In this document: in pieces, positions 12,816-24,721 of the stretch
How the letters are laid out: every line of letters begins with the position of its first letter
Position numbering within the stretch: the stretch's first letter is position 1
Origin: Trichostrongylus colubriformis
Taxonomy: Eukaryota > Nematoda > Chromadorea > Rhabditida > Trichostrongylidae
DNA: 64,000 bases
Direction of reading: 5' to 3'
Assembly: GCA_963978905.1 (NCBI GenBank)
Contig: OZ022259.1
Coordinates: 52,656,727-52,720,726, forward strand
Translations under genes and position numbers: made by a program
The notes under the pieces: model-generated
Databases searched by the model: none
What the model was told of the DNA's origin: nothing
What the model saw: only the letters and a program-made list of their open reading frames with translations

Positions 12816-15740
12816 TAAACAAACCAAAAGGTCACTAAAGTTTTTTTTGATGCACTTTGAGCTTCGTCGAACAAACTTTTTTAGTCAGCGTTCCAAGACG
12901 AGACTAAAGCTGATGCATTTGAAGCGGTGCAGGGAGGGGGGGGGGAGGGAGGGGACAATAGACGTCCTTATTACATATGTAATCTGAGAGAGTTCGTTGT
13001 GCAGAATGAGTGAAGAGACAGCGCCTCTCCTATCTCATTAGTTTGATTGTCGTCACTGTTACTCAAAAAAAATCAGAAAATCTTATTCACTTTTGTAAAA
13101 TTACTGTGGAGGCGAGTTCATGGCTCTCTCTAGAAATATCTTTACAGTATTTTTTGCATGCAGCACATCTAATGAGTTTGAGGCACACAAAGTTACTGAA
13201 TAGGCCTTCATTGCCACCCCAAAAAGCACAATTTCTTCCAGTCCTATTTGATTATTCAATTGTTCGCTATAGTGAAAACAAAAAATGTATGAATGTTAAA
13301 TGCCACAGAAAGCGAAATAATGCAAAAGCAAATAAAATTAAGTGCCGCAGTGATGAAAATTAGCGGGAGGAGGGGGGGGGGGCAATTTGTATGATGTTGA
13401 ACAGTAACATGATTTCACATGAATGTGCAACAATTACATTATTCACAGAATCATACAAGTATACAAATGTCAAGTAAGGTATCACATTGACACGTTGTAC
13501 ATGAAACGGCATGTTAATGTTCATCAAACGTCAAGTTGTCCCCCCCTTCTCCTCACCGGTTGTTGGTATAGCAGCCCATGAAATGGATAATCCTGAGAGG
13601 TGAAAAGGAAGAAAACAAAATGAAAATTCTGGAGCCGAGACAGCTGTTTTAGAAGAATCGATTTTCCAGGAATATACGTGAGCAAAGAAGGGTCAGGCCG
13701 GAAGGCACGCAAGGATTCACTCATTAATAAACATATATATAGCATAAATAGTCAAAATTCATGGCATCAAAGTACAAATTATAGGGGGCCTTGCAAGATT
13801 AATAGCTTTTAGCAACTCAGCAAATGCAGCCAATCGTCATAAGTGCAACCATAAAAATGAAGGCCAATTTTATGGGCCGTTTGAAAGCGCTTCGCACACA
13901 GCAAGCAGAACGATGAGCGCTCTTTTAAAAGAGTGGGCGGAGCCCGGGTGAATAAAAAGTGGGGACAGCCACGGCAACCATCCCACCACCAGCCAGCCGG
14001 CAATCTTATCGTAAATCTGCCTTCGTCACACTAATAAGTGTCGACGGTATGACGGCATTTATCTGGCAGGCGTAGCATGGTTTTGCTAACAATGTTGCAA
14101 GCTACGGCACGGTTTCACAGGGGTGACAACGTGTTGGTGAGCAGCGTAAAATGTGCGAAAAGTTCCGTAATCGCCGGTGATTCATCGGCTTGTACAGCTG
14201 ATCCGGTCGTTGTTTACATAGCTGAAGCTCAAAGGGCAGATTGCGATGTGTAGAAGATTGGCAGATCACATCCAACACCCTGTCATCTGCTGTCAGTGGA
14301 AAGGAGTCCGCTCAGCTGTCAACAACAGTGAGATTGTTCACTCACCGACCCCGCCCATTATCGATCAAAAGTGCAGTGAGGTGGGCGGAGTCTGTGCATT
14401 TGGTAAAATGTCTAACGGCTGACCAGACGAAAATCAGCATCAGGAGGAAGGAACTGGAAGTCGTATACATGACATAAATAAAATAAGCGGAAAGTCAGGC
14501 CTAATTAACCGGTTCAGATCACGCCACGCATTCGTTTTTCATCAACAATTGCAAAAAACATAAGAGCGCCGAAGCTAATTTCTATCCTGATCTGTACGAA
14601 GATCTCCAAAATATTACATGATCGTAAAATTTATTCATTTGTTCAATAGAGATATAAGAGAGACATATGATAAAAATGAAATTATTTCAAAAAATTTAAA
14701 TTATTATCGTTCAAATTATTATTATTCATTATTAATTATTATTGATTCGAATTATTATTATCTGAAACATTATTTTGATTATTATTACTGAATTATACAC
14801 TTACTTGAAAATAAAAATTATTTATTCAACAAGTTGGAAATTATGAATTCAATCAAATATCAACAAAAAATCCTGAAATAAGTTTATAGTGGATACATAG
14901 TCGTGAAGCGCCGGTCAGTGTCAAAATAATAAGCTTCCATGAGGCTGGGAGAAATCCCATCTCGGGAAAGGTATAAATGCCATGCAGCGCCTTTACCTAC
15001 TACACTATCTCTGTCAATCAAATAATTATTTGAACAAAGCTTATCTGATTTGTGAAGAGTCTACAATGGGTAATAGCCAAAAATCCGGAAATGACTATGA
15101 AATTGACAGGCCGGGTGTTGAAATAGTTCCCCAAACGGGTAACGGGAGAACCTACTTTCTAAAAACAGAATATTATTAGGGAAAAGGCTGTTCCTCGATG
15201 GGGTTTCTTTTTCTACAAATCGTGCAAATATGTGTGGAATTCGCAGTAGCAGCAGCAGCAGCGGCAGCAGCAGAGAGTAGAAAATGCAAGAACTCGGGGG
15301 CAAGACAGCCGTTGATACACGATACAGCTGTCCCTCCCTGGCCGGGCACACATCACATCGGGCATCAGCACACCACGAGAATTGCTGAACACTTCGAGTT
15401 CATGCCAATGAGCCATCCATTAACTCTCTCGAGACATGAAAGAGGCAATATGTCAAAATATGTGAAGATATTTTTTGATGCATGCTACTTTATTTATTTA
15501 TTTATTAGTTTATTTTTATTTATTTTATTTATTTATCATGCACTAAAGGCGCACTATCCCTAAGAGAGGGAACAACAGTGTTAGCGTAATCAAAAAGCGA
15601 ACATCACATATCACGCGCCTCGCCATCGAACAACCAAACAGAACAGTTTAGAACTGAACAAGAACTCGTACGCTCAGGTTTTCTGTTTTATTTTATATTT
15701 TTTAGTTTATTTTTTATTCAATTCCATTTGAATGACATTG
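12816..15740. other. Intergenic; G runs, a CAG run and a TTTA tract
   Basis: There are G runs at 12936-12945 and 13372-13382, an imperfect CAG/CGG trinucleotide run at 15243-15274 and a TTTA-type tract at about 15485-15540. AT-rich ATT repeats occupy about 14690-14830. The open frame across the CAG run is explained by the repeat itself. No gene is supported. Confidence 0.5.
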
Positions 15741-16749
15741 TATTGGGTCATTCCATAAGTAGTGTCGTTTTTTTGCAAGCGGAAATTTTTGCCATAAAAT
15801 CACGAGTTTTCGCAGCATATCAGTTATCATTCGAAAGAAACTTTCCTGCTCTACAAAATGGCATGTTCCATTTTTGAGTATGTTGGAATGGCGTCGACAT
15901 TTAGGCTGGCGAAGAGGTAGGTCCAGTAGACAAAAATTGACCAAACCGGCAATCAATTAAAACACTATATTTTACTTGAGGAAAACTGACCAATCATGTG
16001 TTTCGTACTTAGCCCCGACGTCTCCTGCAAGTACCACCAGTCGCTTGCTTTTTTTCATCCTCAACTCGGCGATTCTAGACAATTTCTTCGAACCAAGACA
16101 AAAAAATTTTCTCAACCAATCAGTTATAAGAGTGGTGAAATGTTAAGGACAGGTAGTGAGTGGGAGCACGGGAATACCACTGACCGGATTCCTTAGCTTT
16201 CTCATGGAAAAATAAATTGTGAAAAAATGTCAACTGGACCCAACTAACATGGTTTTAAAATTCAATCTGAATTGCAGCCAAAACAAACTAGAAAGATGTT
16301 TTTGATATAGCAGAAAAAGGTCTTCGAAGTGGTCCATAAAACAACTCTAAGCAAAGAGTTTGAAAGGAAAAATTTTATTTTGAATAAGTGTGGGTGCTTT
16401 CGAAAAAAAGATTTTAGAAAAAGAACGACACGACTTCTTCATCAACTAAATATTGGAAATTGTAGAAGAGGCCAGGACTAAATACGCGACACATGACTGG
16501 TTGATTTTCCTAAAGTGGAATATAGTGTTTCAGTTGATTGCGGGTTTGGCCAATTTTTGTCGGTTGGACCTACCCCTTCGTCAGCCTAAATGTCGGCCCC
16601 TTTCTAACAAACTCAGAAACTGGTCACGTCATTTTGTATTGCAGGAAAACCTCTTCCAAATGATGTATGACCTGCTGCATAATCTCGTAATTTCATAGGA
16701 AAAATTTGTGCTTGAAGAAAAACGACATTACTTATGGAATGACCCAATA
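15741..16749. mobile_element. TA-flanked foldback element, TTGGGTCATTCC family, copy 1
   Basis: It begins TATTGGGTCATTCCATAAG and ends with the inverse, CTTATGGAATGACCCAATA. Arms of about 300 bp (15741-16040 and 16450-16749) are clearly homologous but more diverged than in the hairpin-module family. A motif related to that family's hairpin (CATTCGAAAGAAAC..TGCTCTACAAAATGG) lies at about 15830-15863. Non-autonomous. The second copy, at 40893-45131, is split by a LINE. Confidence 0.75.
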
Positions 16750-17767
16750 TTTACAAAAGAAGTGAGGAAGGGAAAAACACCTAGATATAAGTTGCTCCGG
16801 AAATGGTTATTTGGCAATCATTGTTCTGTAAAAAACTCATAAGAATCATTCATAATAATACCCATTATGTGCGTCTTGAGTGGCAGGGTGATCGCGGCCG
16901 TACCCTGCACTTTCTCGTAACTTGAGCATTCCTAGTGATCTTAACCTTAAAGGCAGTAGGCACGATAGAGCATTCCGAGGGGATGTATAGAAGTAGGAAA
17001 CACGCTGATTTTTCACGATCATTTTTTTTAAAGTCGAAGCAGACGGTAGGCGACGTGTATTGCGAAGATTTGGAAGGATTCGAGGAAGCTCCACGGGCTG
17101 CTTCGGCAAACCAACCACGATTCCGGGTGAACATGTCATGTGGGGCGTGCAACCGCCACATATTACAGATCTGCGTGCTACGGATCGATACATCAGTGAT
17201 GTAGTGCGTGGGAGAACACGTCCTTGTCTAGTAATAATGGGTGGTGTAGCGTCATTACCTCATGGCTTTTTTACCGAATCATTTCGTGTCTTCTTCACCA
17301 TAATACAAACCGGTAGCACCTTTTTCTATCTCCATGTTCAGTAGCCGATCAAGTTATACTAGCTACCCTCAAGGGTTCAACTCTGCATGCCTACCTGACT
17401 AGTATGAGATTCTATGCATGGACTTCTATGATGGGCTATATCATTGCTAGCTATGACATCCTTTTTTGGTTGCAGTCACCTTCAATGAGGAGGAAAAAAC
17501 ATTTTCTCATCATCATCACCATTTTAAGTGCCAAAGGAGGACTTTTTGCCGAAACATCAATCGAATAAAAAGCGTTAGTAATCTAGTTCGGTTATTGCCT
17601 GAGTTCATTCATTCTGATTCTTTTATGATGAGAGGAACCCCGGACACCCTTCATCAGCAGAACAAAAACATTTGTGATAAGGGTAAGAAGATGAAAATAA
17701 AATGGAACGGAAATACATGAAGAATAGTCGAGAAAAGGAACCTGTTAAGAAATGTAGTGGTAGTGCT
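16750..17767. other. Intergenic, no feature seen
   Basis: Nothing beyond overlapping short frames on both strands at 16.85-17.35 kb. A short CATCATCATCACC run lies near 17505. Confidence 0.4.
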
Positions 17768-17943
17768 TAGGCCGCTGCCAGACATTGCGATTTTGCCACT
17801 TTGTGATTCTGCGATTTCGCGACTTTGCGACTGGCACTTTCGCAAGCGATACTACGACCTTGGGATTGTGCAATACCGCAATTCCGCGCGCGGAGCCGCG
17901 ACATCGCAAAATCGCGAAATCGTAAAGCCTGACAGTGGCTTCA
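17768..17943. repeat. Small inverted-repeat element rich in GCGATTT
   Basis: The ends GCCGCTGCCAGACATTGCG and, inverted, GCCACTGTCAGGCTTTACG resemble each other. The interior is made of variants of GCGATTTTGC and GCGATTTCGC on both strands. It is likely a ~175-bp MITE with internal subrepeats; no target duplication was resolved. Confidence 0.45.
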
Positions 17944-18390
17944 CGAGGAGAGAAATGTGAGCTCTGAAAGAGTGGCAACGTTGCCCGCCACCAGATACGT
18001 TTTCGTGACATTTAGCTTATTTGTATGTTTCTCGCCCTATCTCTACTCGGACGTGGCAAATGCAGATGATGAAAGAAAATCATCGGGGCTGATTCATCAT
18101 AAGCCCAAGACAAAGGATGAGAGGGGCTCCCTAGTGGTTGAGTCATTTGAAGAAGACATGAACAGCAGCAAAAAATAGCTGAGTGCGGAGGGAGGAAAAT
18201 AGTGGTGGTAGAGTGGCACGTAGAAGCTTAGCAGAGCAACACGGCGAAAATCCACAAATGTAATCAGTTTTTCAACATGGACCGGAAAAAATGTGCCATA
18301 TGCCGCGAATGTTTGCTCAAAAGATGTTTCTGTGTATTTAAACTACTGTTCGCTTCTTGAAGTAGAGGTTCGCCGGAGGTTAGAGAACAG

Positions 18391-18573
18391 CCCTATGAAG
18401 CAGCGTTTATACTCAGCCCGGCAGGGTGTGGCTGCGTTCACAGGCAGCGATGCACAGTGGCACGGGAGAGGTGCAGAGATGACGCAGGCAACGAGGCAGG
18501 TTGGCATAGGTGTACACGCAGAGACACGCAACCACGCCTTGTCGGCGGCTTCGCAGAGTATGAATGCGGCCCA
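18391..18573 (-). mobile_element. GC-rich ~180-bp MITE, copy A-left
   Basis: It contains CGGCAGGGTGTGGCTGCG and CGGCTTCGCAGAGTATGAATG and is the inverse of the unit at 19292-19469. The family has ~28-bp terminal repeats of the type GGGCCTCGTTCA..GCGCCGGC. Also present at 54032-54210 and 55010-55189 in copy B. Confidence 0.6.
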
Positions 18574-19291
18574 ATCTCGTTTAAGTCGATTTCAGCCTCG
18601 TACGGCCCGGTCCTACCCAGCCCACTTAACTTTAACAATACTTTATCAATATTAAAGATGTAAATATATTTATATATTAACTTATTAATGAGAATAAATT
18701 TATTTTGGTGTATTTTTATTTTCATAATTATTTTATGAGATTTCTCTCAGATTGAAGTCAATTTTGAGACTGACCAAAGCTGGTCAACTGCTGCGAGTGT
18801 CATCTTTGGGAATGAGGGATTCTCTAACATTACCAGACGATGTCTAAATCCTGACTTGTAGTTACGCACAGAGTCCACTCCCTTGGGGAAACCTCTAGAT
18901 GAATTATTCCGTGGAGCGACTAGGCAACGATCTTCGGGGCAAGAGATTTGTGTGCGAGTACAGTGTTTGAAAGAAGCGTATCGCCAAGTGCTACCGAGTC
19001 ACAATAATCTGCAAAAAGTGACTGTTTGAGTTGTGAGAGTACGTGAGTCATAAAAACCCACCATTCTACTCGAAGACTCTGCAAAGACTTACGGACATCT
19101 CGGGGAATCATGTTGAAAGCCAAACCAACTCTAAAAGTATTCGCCAGCAAAAGTTTTCCCACGCATATCGCTAAGTGTACCCCAGAGTCTCAACTCCACT
19201 GACATCCGTCCTTCTCGCTCCGTCACACGGATACAGGCGAGATAGTAGCTCATGAAGGAGGCGCAGATAGTTATGACGCACTGTCCTGACT

Positions 19292-19469
19292 AAGGCCGCG
19301 CTCATAGTTTGCGGTGTCAGCGGCAGGGCGTAGCTGCGCGTCTCTGCGTCTCCGTCTGTGCCTCCCTGTATCGTTGCCTGGGTTGTCTGCACCTCCCCCG
19401 TGCCACTCTGCCTCGCAGCATGTGAATGCAGTCACTTCCTGCCGGCGCAAAGTATGAACAAGGCTCAAG
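19292..19469 (+). mobile_element. GC-rich ~180-bp MITE, copy A-right
   Basis: Forward orientation of the same family (GGCCGCGCTCATAGTTTGCG at the left, GCCGGCGCAAAGTATGAAC at the right). With 18391-18573 it forms an inverted pair about 700 bp apart, and copy B keeps the same arrangement. Confidence 0.6.
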
Positions 19470-21247
19470 TAGCTGCTCTTCTAAGTAATCGATATGCATG
19501 TTTTGCGCTGGTGTTCGTTTGTAGTTTCGCCGAATATACAGATAATCCACGATTCGTACAACAATTTCTGCACAACACCCTATTTCTTTTAGACTGTTCA
19601 AGATTCACAAGGGTTCGGTATATCAAAGCCTAATGCAATGTCTTCGTGCGATATAACCACCAATTTCCATAGCTTATTGTTCGTATAGCAAATCACGACC
19701 TTACTAAATTGCTAATCTGAGGCTGAGCAGGGCTGGAATTTCTCCAATTGATACCGTTCTTCGTCAGAGGTTGAACAGCTCACAATTCATTTGATACTGA
19801 AGAGGGAAATAGTAAAAGGCACCTGGAAGCTTCAGAGGTAGCACAAAGTGAAGAATTATACCACACTGTACTATGTCGCTATTAGCAGAAACACACTCGA
19901 GCCTACTTGTAATCGCAGCGAAAGAAGCGAAATTTGAATATGTACCGTTGGATGTATCAAGTGAAGGTCCAAGTTTGTACAAAAGCGCTCGAAGTTACGT
20001 TCTCTCAGAGAAAAGTTATACCGTGAAAACCGTGCAGCTTTCTCTGTGGATCACTCTCTACAGCAAAAAAATCCAACAAATGGAATAAAAATGTGAAGCA
20101 AGTGAAACGTTTGGTTTTCAGCCACCAGTTCTGGTCAGGATGCGCCTCCAGCCATTGTATTACGCTTGTTCATCCACTGTTCGCCTGTTTGTTGGGGACT
20201 CATCGAATTACGAAACCCTCGTCTTTTTAAAAAATGGGATGCCTTCTCTATTCCTTGCGAAGACCCAGGTAGGCCAATTCAATTTTTCTTATGTTTTATT
20301 TGATTGGAATGCGGGATCACCATAAGTTCTGGTATCAGAAAACAACACTGTTAAGACAGTTGTTAATCTCCTCTGACTGTTTAATCACTTTTTCATGCCA
20401 AGCGCAATATATTAGACGAAATATTAAGCTCGATGAAAAAAAAACCGTGACGACTCAGATTGCCTTAACATCAAGGAACAAGGGCTCAAACGTCTTATTG
20501 CATGCACTCCACCCACTCATCACAAGCCACGCCCCTTAACCAACTCGGAAAAACCCAGTGAACTATTTCATACCGTGCACCGTGACGAGCATAAAGTCAA
20601 GTATGTAGTGTCAACGAACATGTTACATATGGGCTTCCGTTGAAGACACTCAGATGGTTCAGAAAAAAACTCTATGAAAATCGCAGAAGTACTCATTCGT
20701 CATCAAATTCCTTTTGTAGAGGAAGGTGAATTTCATTCTTCATGTCTGGACGAAAGGGCACTCATCAACTTTCATAGGTTTCTCACTGAAACCGAGTCGT
20801 CCGGGCAAGGGACCTCATGCACTCGGTTTCAGGTGGAATGTTTGAAAAAACTGATCTTCAGTAATGACATTGGAGATTGTAAAGCTCTTTGATGTTTGCC
20901 GTCAGGCTTATACGAGCGGCTTTTCTGCTCTCGTCCTGTCGTTTATACCTTTGTACTCATGCTTAACATTCTGGATAGCAAACAAACCTTTGTGTACATC
21001 TTGGTGTACTGGTTCATTAGCAGTTGACTGATTGTGACGGTCACGGGGCGCTACCATGCATTCTACACTTCAAATATATATGCTTATGAGTTTGCTTTCT
21101 GCAGTACAGATTGTTTAAAAAAATTAAAATTCCACCTTAACATAAGCAGTAGCAATAAGCTGTGAAATGCTTTCAAGCCTTTATAACGACGAAATTGTCG
21201 AAACGTCAGGCGCAATGGAAATTTCAGCTTAACACAAACACAAGCAT

Positions 21248-21573
21248 GTATAATTCAGTATCCTTGTAGTAACTTTCGCATCGCGGGCTGCGGACAATCA
21301 TCGGCTATCAAAAGTCAAAAATATCAAAATCAATATCTATAATACTTAAGCTTTCAGCTTCACGGTTCGATGCCGATATCGGCCAACCGGCCAAGCGTTA
21401 TACGTGTGAGTGCTGATAAGCTATGGTAAATATACCATTTAGAAGCTGGATTAAGATGAAAGGGGTGTCGCTTGTGTAATGGATTAGCACATATGCCCGG
21501 AAAGCACCAAGTGCGGGTTCGAGTCCCGTCCGACACCGAAGCTTTCGCCCATAACTCAGCATCCGTGTAGTAT
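21248..21573 (+). mobile_element. SINE family 1 insertion in copy A
   Basis: Flanked by CAAGCAT at 21241-21247 and 21574-21580. Copy B has a single AAGCACAT-like site there (about 56905), so this is an insertion made after the duplication. It contains CTTTCGCATCGCGGGCTGCG at the left and a tRNA-like segment plus CATAACTCAGCATCC at the right. Confidence 0.65.
21464..21537 (+). repeat. tRNA-like SINE head (not a working tRNA)
   Basis: GGTGTCG at the start pairs perfectly with CGACACC at the end (7 bp). A T-arm GCGGG-TTCGAGT-CCCGT and a D-arm TGTG..CACA also form. The anticodon stem pairs at only three positions and the loop (CCGGAAA) lacks the invariant T33, so a functional tRNA is unlikely. 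It resembles a degenerate arginine-type tRNA in its D-loop (AATGGATTAG). Confidence 0.6.
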
Positions 21574-21925
21574 CAAGCATATGTCTTTCAAGAAATGCCC
21601 GGAATCCAGGAAAGACGGACATGGAGGTTACTCTGTACTTCTTCTTCTGTTATACCTACAAATGTCTTTTCTCTTCTATTACAATTTTTAACGAAAAACA
21701 TGTATAAAAAAAGCCTTGCTCTATTGAAACCTACGTAAATGGTCACCTACTCGTAGCAATCCTTCTAGTCGCTAAAGGATAGAATGGGTAGAGACGACTA
21801 TTTGAGACTAGATTAACCGAATGATCGCGTCCGACCCATGCTAACTGAATCCTTTAGTTCTCTAGCAGCTATCTGAGGGCTAACACACAAGAAAACGACT
21901 TTTTGCAAGCGGTGTGATACTCCCC

Positions 21926-22289
21926 GGGTATGTAGCCTTATTAAGAATTTTCGCTTTGCGGTGTCGCACTCGTGGCACCATCAGCATCACTTGCCGCGGT
22001 CAGTTGGAATTCCGTTCACCACGCAAGGGGCTGGTACCATGAAGGTCCTTTAAAAAATAACTGTTTAGTTCATTATTATCCAGAAAAGTGGCTTCATGCC
22101 CTTGAAAGGCGAACTAGAAGCATAAAAATTAGAAGAAACAATAGCATTATATGACAAGAAACCTTATCAAGGAATAATTACTCGGGCATAAAATCTCAAA
22201 AGGAACATACGCAATGTACGCATTCACGCGCGAAGAAAGCCGCGGCGCCGCTCGACCATGCGGAAATTCGACGTAAAGCCACACACCCC
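21926..22289 (+). mobile_element. Mutator-like MITE in copy A with 9-bp target duplication
   Basis: ATACTCCCC occurs on both sides (21917-21925 and 22290-22298). The terminal repeats are GGGTATGTAGCCTTATTAAG and, inverted, GGGGTGTGTGGCTTTACGTC, both followed by a GAATTTYCGC-type string. A 9-bp duplication is typical of Mutator-superfamily elements. Related elements: 4648-5014, 29651-29917, 63555-63792. Confidence 0.75.
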
Positions 22290-22865
22290 ATACTCCCCAG
22301 TTAGCATGAAAACGCGAATTTCGACTGCTGCCGAAAGTTACGAAAGTTAGATCACCAAATTTGCTGAAAACTCGTAATTGGGTCAATCTGGCATGTTGGT
22401 CAACGCAAATCATAGTCATTCGGCTTGAAAAAGCTTTTGGTAAGGCGTTATAGAAGTACAAGACCAGCGTGTTATGCAAAATCATGAAAAGAGATCAGTT
22501 AGGTGAGCGAAGAGTGGGCTGGTGACGTGGCGGAACAGCTTCCCACCGAAAGCTGTCAGCCATTTTTCGTCGTCGGCCATTCATTGGGCTTCTCGTGGCC
22601 GTTGGTTTCTTTCTTATACAACGTGCCACATGTGCGACGAGAACACTCAGCAGACGAACGGGTGGTGTTCGTGAAATCGCCGACGGGCGGATAGTGCACA
22701 CTTCTGCAGGTTTCTCATTCATTTCCTGCTTGAAATTGAATCAGTGAGGGAGTAACGTCATAGATCTCTCTGAAGATGAGCGGAAAAAGGATTAATTATA
22801 GATTTACAAACACAAAATACATATTATAGTATCTCTGGAGTAAATAAGAAAGTATATCAAAGGAT

Positions 22866-22988
22866 ACCCTCATCGAGTACAGGTTCGAGTTCCGTCCCCA
22901 AAGCTTTGCCCATAACTCAGCATACCAATATCAACTTTCGCATCGCGGGCTGCGGCGAAAATCAGCAGCTATCAAAAATTCAAAAATA
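22866..22988 (+). mobile_element. SINE family 1, short insertion in copy A
   Basis: Flanked by AAAGGAT at 22859-22865 and 22989-22995. Copy B has one AAAGGAT (about 60852) and no insert. The content is GGTTCGAGTTCCGTCC (B box), GCCCATAACTCAGCATACC, then ACTTTCGCATCGCGGGC. This defines the linear order of the family. Confidence 0.75.
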
Positions 22989-23001
22989 AAAGGATGAAGT
23001 T

Positions 23002-23282
23002 TATGGCGTTAATCAATTCCTTCTGTGGGATGCGCCGCGTATTCTAGTTCCATTCAAAATCGTGGTAGCAAGTGGATGCGATCTGGCCTCAACAATGAAA
23101 TGGGAGGGCAGCCGATGTGCAAGTCAATGTTTCGATCCTCCCAAACGAGTCTGATACCAGGTTACCTATCCCGCAGAGAGCTTAACTGACTTGGGCAGGC
23201 ATTGATACGGGATTTGTTCCCCGCACCATAAGAGTAGGAGTGTGCGCCATATGTCACTGCACAAGTCGCTCATGAATAAATA
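23002..23282 (-). repeat. SINE family 2, copy 2 (inverted)
   Basis: The inverse of the repeat at 33204-33484, including GCGCCGCGTATTCTAGTTCC-like and ATTGATACGGGATTTGTTCC strings. Copy B keeps it at 60865-61085, so it predates the duplication. Confidence 0.65.
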
Positions 23283-23671
23283 TATAAACAAATAAAATCC
23301 GAGTGTAGTACATACTACTTAATAAATATAATCGTGCTACAAGGCGACGTAGGGGAAGAAATTTGTCCGTTTCAGGACAGAAATCGAATTTTTCGTTCCA
23401 TAGAAAACGGACGGGCTGGGCTTTTCACTTTTGGGAACTTGCTAATCCGTCCGCATGAATTATTGCGTAGGCATGCAGTTATGTTGATTTGTGGCCATTT
23501 TTCACCGTTTCTTGTAGTGGTTGCTGGACAATTCCTGAACAGCCTGCAGAAATTACCTGTGTTATTTATGATCGGCACCGGTTGGTAAATTCATCTCAGG
23601 AATGCATACTTCCAAGTACTTATTAGTTGGGCTGGGGTAGGGGGTATGTTTAGTTCCATCAACAGATTCAA

Positions 23672-24090
23672 AGGAATCGTCCACGGAAAATGAGTTTCTT
23701 TGTTACTCATATATTTATGGTGTGTTTGCCTAATACGTGACGCATGCAAACTTTCAGGCGAAAAATTGAGAATTCGGCTAAGACATAGCTCCCCAAATTC
23801 TCGGCGTGGGCGGGTCCTCCGAGTAAAAGCCCCGTCCCGTCCGCCGCGCTTGGGAACGGAGAGTGAGACTGTTTACGTAACTTTCTGTTCCTACAATGCG
23901 TCTCCAACAGCGGCGGACGACGGGGTGAACATTTGTTCGGAGGCCCGCCCACCCGGTCAAGACTTCGTAGTGCTGTATCTTGGCCAATTCACATTCTTTC
24001 GCGTGAAACTTTGCATGCGACTCACATTAAGCAAGTACAAGACAAATATACGGGCAACAAAAAAAAACTCATTTTTCCGTGAACGATCCC
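23672..24090. mobile_element. ~420-bp foldback MITE in copy A
   Basis: Arms of about 95 bp start GGAATCGTCCACGGAAAATG and, inverted, GGGATCGTTCACGGAAAAAT. The middle is a GC-rich palindrome (CGTCCGCCGCGC / GCGGCGGACGACG). TTCAA-type repeats flank it, and the same point in copy B (about 61503) is uninterrupted. A sister copy is at 59899-60307. The 161-codon frame across it is a by-product. Confidence 0.7.
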
Positions 24091-24721
24091 TTCAAGGCGA
24101 TGGGTGTCCTGATTTGGTCTTCTGCCGAAAAAAAAGTGTAGTGTTGCTAACCATAAGTGGCGCACCACCAAAAGCAATTGTATAGATTAGCCGAAAAAAC
24201 CGGGGAATGGGATCTCATTTTTGCTGGCTGTTTGGGTGCTGAATGTTTTAGCTATGGTGTCGAATCATTATTCTACGGGCAGAACTCACGCAATGTGGAC
24301 AGATTTACAATGGGAGATACACAGATAGCAACGGTGATACACAGTGATAAATACGGCGATTTGGAGGTAAAACATGGCATAGTAGGTTCTTTTAAAGTCA
24401 GTCTGAAAGCGCCTTCCACTGTTGAGAATCACCGGATCTTAATTTCCTTTTATCCATGGATTTATCTTGTATTGGAAAGATAAGAGAAAATAAGTACAGC
24501 CGTTCATCAAAATATAAGCAAAATTGAAGTAAAACAACTATACAGTACCTACATAGGACGTTTGTGCAATGATTCAACTCTGAAGCAATAACGAGACCAG
24601 AAAAACGGGAGGAGAGAGTTTCTTATGAAAGAGAAAATTCCGGCGATAGCCTCCTCGAAACGTGGGAAACAGCCTTAAACGGAGCGTGATACGCTACAAA
24701 TTGATTTAGAAAATCGATACG

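Noticed and set aside
21464..21537. A functional tRNA gene
   Set aside because: The anticodon stem is broken, T33 is absent, and the segment sits in a repeat with other copies; it is better described as a SINE head.
23700..24185. A 161-codon plus-strand protein gene
   Set aside because: The frame runs through a foldback MITE that is absent from copy B, has matching frames on the other strand and shows no family signature.
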